Positions 1-5,838 of a stretch of 8,599 bases of DNA are shown here, in pieces (within the stretch, counting starts at the first letter, position 1; each line of letters begins with the position of its first letter). Source of the DNA: Bryobacterales bacterium (GTDB lineage Bacteria; Acidobacteriota; Terriglobia; Bryobacterales; Bryobacteraceae); assembly GCA_009697495.1 (NCBI GenBank), contig SHUN01000097.1:1-8599 (forward strand), read 5' to 3'. The position numbers were made by a program, and so were the translations under genes. Under the pieces are notes generated by a model. The model was not told where the DNA came from, ran no database searches, and saw only the letters and a list, made by a program, of their open reading frames with translations.

Positions 1-70
1 GATACTCTTCCAATTCGCGCTGCAACTGCGCAATTGGCTCCGCGATTGATCGTGTTCCTTTTCGGCTCAT
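1..70 (-). CDS. N-terminal fragment of an unidentified gene leaving the window on the left
   Basis: On the minus strand an ATG at 70-68 opens a frame that stays open to the window edge (23 codons). The visible peptide begins MSRKGTRSIAEPIAQLQREL: basic at first, then helical and rich in Gln and Glu. A good Shine-Dalgarno (GGGAGG, read from 85-80) lies 9 nt before the ATG, which is the main support for a real start. The basic-then-amphipathic opening resembles small accessory ORFs found beside transposase genes in Acidobacteria and Deltaproteobacteria, but that comparison is from memory and the fragment is too short for a family call. The palindrome at 527-570 and the gene-poor stretch between them would fit a mobile-element margin. 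Confidence 0.4.
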   Translation of the reverse strand, partial: MSRKGTRSIAEPIAQLQRELEEY

Positions 71-796
71 TTCCAGTCGCCTCCCAGCGACTCTTTGAAA
101 CTACCTATGACGCCCGTACTTCGTCACGCATGCTTGCCGAAAGGACACGCAGCGCTCCGTTCGAAGACCTTTCGCGGGTATTTTTTGTTAGCCCAGCTTG
201 GACGTGGCAGGAGCTGTGTGGGAGAGCGGGATGGCTGACGATCTGTGAGAAATGCAATGTACAAGTACAGTTCTTCTGTGACTTGATGAATTGAATTTGA
301 CGCTCTCGGCAAGGAGACCGGGCGGAACGGTAGCGTTCGGCTACCATTGCCAAATTGGCCGTGTTGACACTTTACGCCGTCTCCTCGGGAGAGTCGGGGA
401 ACACTACCGTCTTCGCCTCGGCCAAGCTCCAAATCCTCGCCGAGAATCGCTGGTTTGTGCGCCCCACACCTTAGTTCGACTGCCTCGTACTGTTTGCGCC
501 TTGAGCTTTGCTCCTCGGCGTGCGGCAAAATTGACCCATTATGTTGTGCACAACATAATGGGTCAATTTTCGAGAGCGCCGAAGGGCGTCGCATCCCATC
601 GGGTGAAAACCGCGTTAATCGATGAGTTCGATGTGGCTCCGTGGCGCGTCTTTGATCAAAACGCCGGCCGAAGACGCGAAATCACCAGCGACCTAACCCT
701 TGCCGAGAAGTCCGGCAGGCTCATCCGCGCCGGGCACCCAGCGCGGATCTATCGCAAACCGCATAGACCAGCAGGATAATTCCAAGCACGCGCAAG
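71..796. other. Gene-poor stretch with one large palindrome
   Basis: About 726 bp separate the left-edge gene start from the end of hicA. Several frames stay open (for example 291-779 on plus and 124-594 on minus), but their translations overlap one another, show no recognisable motif, and lack the G-ending codon preference of the genes further right. The clearest structure is the perfect palindrome at 527-570. A short inverted repeat, TGTAC-AA-GTACA, lies at 258-269. The stretch is best read as accessory DNA or decayed mobile-element sequence. Confidence 0.5.
527..570. repeat. Perfect 44-bp palindrome with A-tract and T-tract ends
   Basis: Positions 527-548 are the exact reverse complement of 549-570: each arm is 22 nt, starting AAAATTGACCC and ending at a central TGTG/CACA. 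After a 6/6-nt mismatched bulge, pairing resumes in register between 515-520 (TCGGCG) and 577-582 (CGCCGA), so the symmetric region reaches about 76 bp. Transcribed from either side, it would give a long hairpin followed by four U residues, like a bidirectional intrinsic terminator. Alternatives are fused or paired ends of a transposable element, or a dimeric regulator site. The TTGACCC arm recalls sequences near IS21-type elements, but that is only recollection. The palindrome is certain; its role is not. Confidence 0.9.
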
Positions 797-991
797 TCAA
801 AATTGCTTGGCGATACCAGCTTGTCTCAGCACCGCGTTGGCGGTGTGTCTGGAAAGGATCTTGCCGTCGACAGGAAAACGCCGTTGCGTGATCGGGCTGT
901 ACCAGATTTCATGGTCCCCTCTGCCGGGTCGCTCAAAGTGACACCGATGAGCGAGGAGAATCTCCTTCACACTCGGGGTGTAACTGGCCAT
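797..991 (-). CDS. hicA: HicA-type mRNA interferase toxin
   Basis: This 64-residue protein has the small HicA fold pattern: a helix near residues 7-15, a strand with the catalytic-type His in GRGDHE (H27), a short strand run near IWYSP, FPVDGK near 40-45, and a closing helix ending in LRQAGI. HicA toxins use this His to cleave mRNA and block translation in the cytoplasm; the length is typical. The ATG at 991-989 shares one base with the hicB stop (TGATG), so translation is probably coupled and toxin made only after antitoxin. The pair is likely autoregulated from the promoter in front of hicB, as in other HicAB systems. The subfamily with GDHE in place of the classic GSHH is common beside DUF1902 antitoxins. 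The gene looks intact. Confidence 0.85.
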   Translation of the reverse strand: MASYTPSVKEILLAHRCHFERPGRGDHEIWYSPITQRRFPVDGKILSRHTANAVLRQAGIAKQF

Positions 992-1248
992 CAGAAGGTC
1001 AGCACGCCACTATCTTCGTGTTGGTACTGTACGTGGAAACTCGCGCTCCGGTCGTTGGAGCCGCCGTTCAACTCCAACAACTCGGGGATCAGGGTCCTTA
1101 GTTTCTGGGCCAGAACATTAGGTGAATCGGCCTCAGCAACAAGGCCGGGGACATCCTCGCTCTCGGCCACCCAGACGCCCGCCTCTGTGTCCCACCGCGC
1201 CAGAACCTCGTAAACACCATGCGGGGTTGATTTTTCCACTGTTCGCAT
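991..1248 (-). CDS. hicB: HicB-type (DUF1902-like) antitoxin
   Basis: From the ATG at 1248 the product is 85 residues. Its core, from VYEVLARWDTEAGVWVAESE onward with VPGL and a later EAD, is the strand-strand-helix HicB/DUF1902 pattern: a degraded RNase H-like fold that binds and blocks HicA. The helix near LAQKLRTLIPELLELN follows. The frame could open further upstream at a TTG (1287), but the added residues do not look conserved and ATG 1248 gives the usual family length; the Shine-Dalgarno before it is weak. No separate DNA-binding domain is obvious, so repression by this protein alone is uncertain. It lies upstream of and overlaps hicA by one base. The order antitoxin-then-toxin is the reverse of the classic hicAB order and is usual for DUF1902 pairs. 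Confidence 0.8.
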   Translation of the reverse strand: MRTVEKSTPHGVYEVLARWDTEAGVWVAESEDVPGLVAEADSPNVLAQKLRTLIPELLELNGGSNDRSASFHVQYQHEDSGVLTF

Positions 1249-1412
1249 TTTATCACGGTCGCCATTGCTGCCCGTGCAATCCGTCAAGCGAAGGCACTCA
1301 ACTTTTGCGGACCAACTCGCGCTGTGATCGAACCCGGGACCCAGTAATGTTTTCGCCGCGGATGCGGACGCCGGCGCTGGGGGAGCGGACGAGTTGGGAT
1401 AGGATGATGAAA

Positions 1413-2765
1413 ATGAAACGGATGCTGTTAGTTTGTCTTGCGTGCGCCGGGATGGCGTTGAGTCAGCCTCCGGCGATGGATCCGGCGGCGGCGAAAGCGA
1501 TGGCGGCGGCTACTGCCGAAGACCATCAGGACATGATGCGGCAGCTTGGGATCAAGGTGCTGCGAGCGGGTCCGAGCGGGCGGGCGGAAGCGCCGAATCC
1601 GGCGAATTACGATGAGTCGAAGGCGAATCCGTTTCCGGATTATCCGGCGATTTTGAAATTGAAGAATGGGAAGGAAGTGAAGACGGCCAAGGATTGGACG
1701 GGGAAGCGGCGTCCGGAGATTTTGGAGGAGTTTGACCGGGAAGTGCTGGGGCGGGTGCCGAAGAACGCGCCGAAGGTGACTTGGACGGTGACACAGACGG
1801 TGAACGAAACGGTTGGGACGCACAAAGTGGTGGCGAAGCAACTGGCGGGGCGGGTGGACAATAGCGCGTTTCCTGGAATCGCGGTGGAGATACAGATGGT
1901 TGTTGTAACCCCGGCTGATGCGAAGGGGCCTGTGCCCGTGATGATGATGTTTGGACGGGCGGCGACTCCGGCGACCCAGCAGTTGATTGCGAGCGGCTGG
2001 GGCTACGCGACGATTACGCCGACGAGTATTCAGGCCGATAATGGGGCGGGACTGACGAAGGGTATTATCGGGTTGGTGAATAAGGGGCAGCGGCGGAAGC
2101 CGGAGGATTGGGGGTCGTTGCGGGCGTGGGCGTGGGGGGCATCGCGAGGGCTGGATTATCTGGAGACAGATAAGGCCGTCAACGCGAAGCAGGTTGGTAT
2201 TGAAGGGGTATCGCGATATGGGAAAGCGGCGCTGGTGACCATGGCGTACGACACGCGGTTCGCCGTGGTGCTGGTGGGATCGTCGGGCGAGGGGGGCGCG
2301 AAGCCGCACCGGCGCAACTTTGGAGAAGCTGTCGAGAACCTGACGGGCGCGGGCGAGTATCACTGGATGGCTGGCAATTTCCTGAAATATGGAGCGGCGG
2401 AGGCGGGCTTTGGCAGCAAGAACGCGGGCGATATTCCGGTGGACTCGCACCAGTTGATTGCATTGTGCGCGCCTCGGCTGACGTTTATCAGTTATGGGAT
2501 TCCGGAGAAGGGCGACTCGAAGTGGCTGGACCAGCAGGGGAGTTATATGGCGACGGTGGCGGCGGGACCGGTGTTCCGGCTGTTAGGGGCGAAGGATTTG
2601 GGAGTTTCAGAGGGATATAAGTCGGCGTTGATGCCGCCTGTCAATACGAGCGTGATGGATGGACATCTGGCGTGGCGGCAGCATGATGGCGGGCATACGA
2701 ATGGGCCGAATTGGCGGTATTTTATTCCTTGGGCGGACAAGCATTTGGGGCGCGAACCGCGGTAG
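1413..2765 (+). CDS. Secreted CE15-family glucuronoyl esterase
   Basis: Enzymes of this family cleave the ester between 4-O-methyl-glucuronic acid on xylan and lignin alcohols. From ATG 1413 the protein has 450 residues, with a signal peptide (1 to about 17, ending ALS before QPP) indicating export. The alpha/beta-hydrolase nucleophile elbow is GVSRYGKAAL (Ser267), matching the CE15 pattern G-x-S-R-x-G-K, and the catalytic His is H428 in DGGHTN. The canonical acid position 23 residues after the Ser is Ser290 (GSSGEGGA), not Glu, so the acid must come from elsewhere, perhaps the segment around E365-D368. Upstream in-frame ATGs at 1404 and 1407 are possible; 1413 has AGGA at 1401-1404 with 8-nt spacing. 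The frame also continues back to 1122, but that part overlaps hicB and lacks matching character. No partner gene lies in an operon with it except, at 46 bp, mntA. Confidence 0.9.
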   Translation: MKRMLLVCLACAGMALSQPPAMDPAAAKAMAAATAEDHQDMMRQLGIKVLRAGPSGRAEAPNPANYDESKANPFPDYPAILKLKNGKEVKTAKDWTGKRRPEILEEFDREVLGRVPKNAPKVTWTVTQTVNETVGTHKVVAKQLAGRVDNSAFPGIAVEIQMVVVTPADAKGPVPVMMMFGRAATPATQQLIASGWGYATITPTSIQADNGAGLTKGIIGLVNKGQRRKPEDWGSLRAWAWGASRGLDYLETDKAVNAKQVGIEGVSRYGKAALVTMAYDTRFAVVLVGSSGEGGAKPHRRNFGEAVENLTGAGEYHWMAGNFLKYGAAEAGFGSKNAGDIPVDSHQLIALCAPRLTFISYGIPEKGDSKWLDQQGSYMATVAAGPVFRLLGAKDLGVSEGYKSALMPPVNTSVMDGHLAWRQHDGGHTNGPNWRYFIPWADKHLGREPR

Positions 2766-2811
2766 AACGAACGAGCGGGCTTTCATTGGATAATGAAGCA
2801 GGAGAACACCG

Positions 2812-3114
2812 ATGACGCTTGAATCCGGATTAGAGATTCCCAACGAGAAAATAGCGGAAATCTGCCGCCGTTATCAGATCGTTGAGATGGCGGTGTTCGG
2901 ATCGACAGCTCGGGGAGACGTGCGTCCAGATTCTGACGTCGATATTCTCGTGGAGTTCGCGCCTGGCGTTACGTGGGGATGGGACTACTTCGGACTTGAG
3001 CAGGAACTGGCTCATGTATTCGGGCGCCCGGTGGATCTTGCGACGAAGAAGTGGCTGAAGCCGAATGTTCGAGCCGAGATCCTGGATGACGCTCGTATTA
3101 TTTATGCGGCGTGA
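2812..3114 (+). CDS. mntA: MntA-type minimal nucleotidyltransferase antitoxin
   Basis: The 100-residue protein carries the nucleotidyltransferase signature VFGSTARG then SDVD: G30-S31 and, after ten residues, D42 and D44, with a third acidic position at D74 (PVDLAT). In characterised MntA-HepT (type VII) systems, MntA transfers AMP from ATP to a Tyr next to the HepT RNase motif and so silences the toxin. Start ATG 2812 is preceded by AGGAG (2800-2804) at 7-nt spacing. The 3' end overlaps hepT by 11 nt, as expected for a coupled pair. A 6-bp inverted repeat (TTCATT-GGAT-AATGAA, 2782-2797) just upstream could be an operator, but this is weak. All catalytic residues are present, so the enzyme looks functional although its partner is interrupted. 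It could still act on other HepT proteins in the genome. Confidence 0.87.
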   Translation: MTLESGLEIPNEKIAEICRRYQIVEMAVFGSTARGDVRPDSDVDILVEFAPGVTWGWDYFGLEQELAHVFGRPVDLATKKWLKPNVRAEILDDARIIYAA

Positions 3115-3478
3115 TGCGCAGCGCCTGTTAGACATTGTCGCGGCGGCTGGGGCCGTGGCTGGTTACATCGCCGAGACAGGGCAGGAACAGTTTTTGTCGG
3201 GAGGGTTGGCACACGATGCCATTCTGCGTCAGTTGACCGTGGCGGGAGAAGCGGCATTCAAGATCTCGGCGGAGTTGTAGGATCGCCACGCAGAGATTCC
3301 GTGGAGGGAGATCATCGGCTTTCGTCACCGAGTGGTACATGATTATTTCGGCATTGACCTGGACGCAGTTTGGAGGATCGCGACGGTCGAGTTGCCTCGG
3401 TTGCATGCGGACGTGATTGCGATTCTCGCGGAAGAGTTTCCGGAGGGACCATCCGGGCAGGGCGCTGTTAGTAAGTGA
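3104..3478 (+). pseudogene. hepT: HepT toxin gene interrupted by an in-frame amber codon
   Basis: Starting at ATG 3104, inside the end of mntA, the frame encodes a HepT N-terminus (MRRDAQRLLDI, then HDAILRQLTVAGEAA) and meets TAG at 3278-3280 after 58 residues. The same frame continues past the stop with textbook HepT sequence: AEIPWREIIG, then RHRVVHDYFGID containing the R-x4-H-x-Y RNase/AMPylation motif, and a C-terminal helix, to TGA at 3476-3478. No frameshift is needed; one base explains the break. The short product lacks the active site. No restart can rescue it: the first in-frame GTG after the TAG encodes a Val inside the motif, after the Arg. The last base abuts the stop of the convergent dehydrogenase gene. 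Either this is a recent nonsense mutation, a sequencing error, or a rare suppressor case. Confidence 0.87.
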
Positions 3479-5050
3479 TCACGGTAACGCGAAGGCGAAA
3501 ACTCCCGAGCCGGCGGGCATGATTACCATCTGCTTGCCTTTGACGCTGAACGTCATTGGGTTGCTGGCCATGGTGCCGCCGAGGTTGATGTGCCAGAGTT
3601 CCTTGCCGCTCTCGGCGTCGAGGGCGAAGAAGTAACTTTCCATCGCGGTCTTTTCGCGGCTGATCCAGCCTCCGGTGCTTCCGAACAACACATTTCCCGC
3701 TGTGGTCAGGACTCCGGACCATGGCTTGGTGTGCATCTTGTGCTCCCAGATTCTTTCGCCTGTTTTCGGATTTAAGGCGCGGATGGCACCCCAGCCGGGC
3801 TCTTCGGGGAGATCGATTTCCGGGACGCTGCCGATGAAGCGGTTGCCGGGAATATACTCGGCGTCCCCTTTGCGGTAGAGGCCTTTGTTTTCCCAGGCGG
3901 TGAGATAAAAGAAGCCGGTTTTGGGGCTGTAACTTGGTGAGTACCAGTTAGTCGCACCCTGAACTCCGGGCCAGACGTAGGTACCTTCGGGCGATGGATC
4001 AATGTTGGGTTTGCGGATGGGGCGGCCTTCCTTGGTGAAGCCGTTGTTCCAGGTTTGGGTGGCGAATGCCTTGCCGAGGAGGAACTCGCCTGTAGTGCGG
4101 TCGAGGACGTAGAAAAAGCCGTTGCGGTGGGCCCAATAAACCAATTTTCTCGGCTTGCCTTGCCAATCGGCGTCGACCAATACGGGAACTTGCGTGGCGT
4201 CCCAATCGTGAACGTCGTGGGGCACGAATTGATAGTGCCATTTGAGTTTGCCGGTGTCGGCGTCGAGGGCGATGGCGGAGTCGGAATAGAGATTGTCACC
4301 GGGGCGGACATCGCCGTTCCAGTCAGGGGAAGGATTGCCGGTGCCCCAGATGATGAGGTTTTGCTCGGGGTCGAATGCGCCGGTGACCCAGGTGGGGGCG
4401 CCGCCGTGTTTCCACGCGTCGCCGGTCCAAGTGTTGCTGCCGGGCTGGCCGGGTTCGGGGATGGTCCAGAAACGCCAGCGGCGTTTTCCGGTTTTCATAT
4501 CGTAGGCGTCAAGGAAGCCGCGGACGCCGTACTCGCCGCCAGCGACGCCGGTGATGACCATATCCTTGACGATTAACGGGGCGCCGGTGAGGCTGTAGCC
4601 GGTCTTGGAATCGGCGACGGGGATATCCCATAGGACGGCGCCGGTTTTGGCGTGGAGGGCGACGAGATGAGCGTCGACGGTGCCGACGAAGACGCGGTCA
4701 CCGGAGACGGCGACGCCGCGGTTGACTTGACCGCAGCACACATTGATCTTTTCGGGAAGGTTGCGGCGGTAGCGCCAGTAGGGACGGCCGGTCTCGGCGT
4801 CGAGAGCAACGACGTTGGAGGGGGGCTCGCTCAAGTACATGATGCCGTCGATGACGATGGGCGTGGTTTCGATGCGCTCCGTGACGGGCATTTGATAGAC
4901 CCAGGCGACCTTGAGCTTGTCCACGTTCGATCTGTTTATCTGATCGAGCTGGCTGTGACGCCAGCCGTTGTAGGCGCCGGAGTAAGTGGGCCAGTTGGCT
5001 TGGGCGAAAGTCAGCGCGGCCGTTGCGGCGAGGATTATTGCGAGTTTCAT
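3479..5050 (-). CDS. Secreted PQQ-dependent alcohol dehydrogenase with a lanthanide-type Asp
   Basis: This is a 523-residue periplasmic quinoprotein of the methanol/ethanol dehydrogenase family, oxidising alcohols to aldehydes and passing electrons to cytochrome c. It has a signal peptide (1 to about 16, TFA before QAN). Six propeller repeats of the form A-x-D-x-x-T-G-x-x-x-W begin near 82, 131, 182, 261, 425 and 476. The vicinal disulfide is C105-C106 (NVCCGQVNRG). Metal/PQQ residues by family alignment are E173 (GGEYGVRG), N239 (GTGNPSPDWN), catalytic D282 and the extra D284 (HDWDA), and R309 (HRNGFFYVLDR). D284 corresponds to the Asp that separates lanthanide enzymes such as XoxF from Ca-dependent MxaF, which has Ala there. 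At 523 residues it is shorter than typical members (about 570-620). Its ATG overlaps the cytochrome stop (ATGA). Substrate cannot be read from sequence. Confidence 0.92.
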   Translation of the reverse strand: MKLAIILAATAALTFAQANWPTYSGAYNGWRHSQLDQINRSNVDKLKVAWVYQMPVTERIETTPIVIDGIMYLSEPPSNVVALDAETGRPYWRYRRNLPEKINVCCGQVNRGVAVSGDRVFVGTVDAHLVALHAKTGAVLWDIPVADSKTGYSLTGAPLIVKDMVITGVAGGEYGVRGFLDAYDMKTGKRRWRFWTIPEPGQPGSNTWTGDAWKHGGAPTWVTGAFDPEQNLIIWGTGNPSPDWNGDVRPGDNLYSDSAIALDADTGKLKWHYQFVPHDVHDWDATQVPVLVDADWQGKPRKLVYWAHRNGFFYVLDRTTGEFLLGKAFATQTWNNGFTKEGRPIRKPNIDPSPEGTYVWPGVQGATNWYSPSYSPKTGFFYLTAWENKGLYRKGDAEYIPGNRFIGSVPEIDLPEEPGWGAIRALNPKTGERIWEHKMHTKPWSGVLTTAGNVLFGSTGGWISREKTAMESYFFALDAESGKELWHINLGGTMASNPMTFSVKGKQMVIMPAGSGVFAFALP

Positions 5051-5805
5051 TCGGGCCTCCGGGTACGTTGCAGTGACCAGAGGTAGGCCACCAGGTCCTG
5101 TAGTTCCGCTGGGTTGCCATTGAAGGCTGGCATGGCGGAGGTTTTTTTGATTTCGAATTTGCGGAAGTTGCGTTTGGGGAGGGTGAGGAGCCCTTGGGCG
5201 GGATGGAGGAGTTGGACGTTGTAAGTGTCCTCATTCATAAGAAAGCCCTTGTAGGGAGTGCTGTTTTCGAGGATGATGTCGGCTTGCCAGTAGGCTTGAT
5301 CGACTTGGGCGTTGGGATCCTCAATGGATTTGCGAATGGCGTCGGCGGGGCGCTGGGAGCCGATGAAGGAGAGTTCGGGGCCGTTGACGCCGCCTTCGCC
5401 TTTGACGAGATGGCAGTTAATGCAGCCTTTTTCGCGGAAGAGTTTGGCGCCGTTTTGCGGGTTGCCGGGTGGGGCGGTGGCGGAGCCTTTGACAGCGAGG
5501 GTGCGGACGAAGGCGACGACTTGCCAGATTTGATCGGGGGAGAAGAACTGGCTTGGCATGGCGGTACCTTCGATGCCATCGGAGATGTTTTTGAGGAGGG
5601 CCTGGTCGGATGCGCCGTGGAAGAACTGGCCGGTGTTGAGGGCGGGGCCTTTGCCGCCCTGGCCGGTGATGCCGTGGCAATCGGCGCAATGGGAGCGGAA
5701 GATGCGGGCACCGGCGGCGACGTCTTCTTTTGTTGTGTGCGGGTTTTTGATCTGCGCTTGGGCGATGGCGGTGAGTAGAAGCACCAGCAGGATGGGAGTC
5801 TTCAC
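5047..5805 (-). CDS. Secreted diheme cytochrome c, probable acceptor of the PQQ dehydrogenase
   Basis: The 252-residue protein has a signal peptide (1 to about 17, AQA before QIKNP) and two class I cytochrome c domains. Domain one binds heme at CADCH (C40, C43, H44) with Met83 (GTAMPS) as likely sixth ligand; domain two at CINCH (C128, C131, H132) with Met225 (SAMPAF). A stretch of roughly 60 residues between CINCH and the second Met (about 140-215) is longer than a minimal domain needs and could form a docking surface. The start is GTG at 5805-5803, with GGAGG 5 nt upstream; that Shine-Dalgarno lies in an inverted repeat. The 4-nt overlap with the dehydrogenase gene indicates coupled translation, and it most likely takes electrons from that enzyme and passes them to a terminal oxidase. 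Confidence 0.92.
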   Translation of the reverse strand: MKTPILLVLLLTAIAQAQIKNPHTTKEDVAAGARIFRSHCADCHGITGQGGKGPALNTGQFFHGASDQALLKNISDGIEGTAMPSQFFSPDQIWQVVAFVRTLAVKGSATAPPGNPQNGAKLFREKGCINCHLVKGEGGVNGPELSFIGSQRPADAIRKSIEDPNAQVDQAYWQADIILENSTPYKGFLMNEDTYNVQLLHPAQGLLTLPKRNFRKFEIKKTSAMPAFNGNPAELQDLVAYLWSLQRTRRPE

Positions 5806-5810
5806 GATAG

Positions 5811-5825
5811 CCTCCAGGCTGGAGG
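5811..5825 (-). promoter_or_regulatory. Inverted repeat that includes the cytochrome ribosome-binding site
   Basis: CCTCCAG-G-CTGGAGG lies in the 33-bp gap between efp and the cytochrome gene. In the minus-strand mRNA it can fold as CCTCC pairing with GGAGG across a 5-nt loop. The GGAGG is the Shine-Dalgarno, 5 nt before the GTG start, so the fold would hide it. This could set or regulate translation of cytochrome and dehydrogenase. The repeat is seen; regulation is inferred, and a 5-bp stem is only moderately stable. Confidence 0.4.
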
Positions 5826-5838
5826 TTAGTTTATATCA

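Noticed and set aside
258..269. TGTAC-AA-GTACA inverted repeat as a regulator site.
   Set aside because: It is short, unlinked to a clear promoter, and could arise by chance.
291..779. A 162-codon open frame on plus that runs through the palindrome.
   Set aside because: It spans the palindrome, overlaps an equally long antisense frame, has no motif and no codon pattern like the true genes.
1326..1342. A tRNA T-arm-like string (on minus, GGGTCCCGGGTTCGATC) next to the CE15 gene.
   Set aside because: The bases after the TTCGATC loop do not pair with those before it, and no acceptor, D or anticodon arm is visible. It is at most a relic or chance match.
1122..1412. A longer start for the CE15 protein.
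   Set aside because: The added 97 residues overlap hicB, are not conserved in character and would bury the signal peptide; the Shine-Dalgarno and leader favour a start at 1404-1413.
2782..2797. TTCATT-GGAT-AATGAA as a terminator for CE15.
   Set aside because: The stem is only 6 bp and AT-rich, with no T-run after it. It could be an operator but nothing supports this beyond position.
3278..3280. TAG in hepT read as pyrrolysine or another programmed recoding.
   Set aside because: No recoding signal or Pyl machinery is visible, and family members have an ordinary residue here; a nonsense change is simpler.
4055..4576. Long plus-strand frames opposite the dehydrogenase, cytochrome, efp and GH5 genes.
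   Set aside because: They are antisense shadows produced by GC-rich codon bias; the minus-strand frames carry all recognisable motifs.
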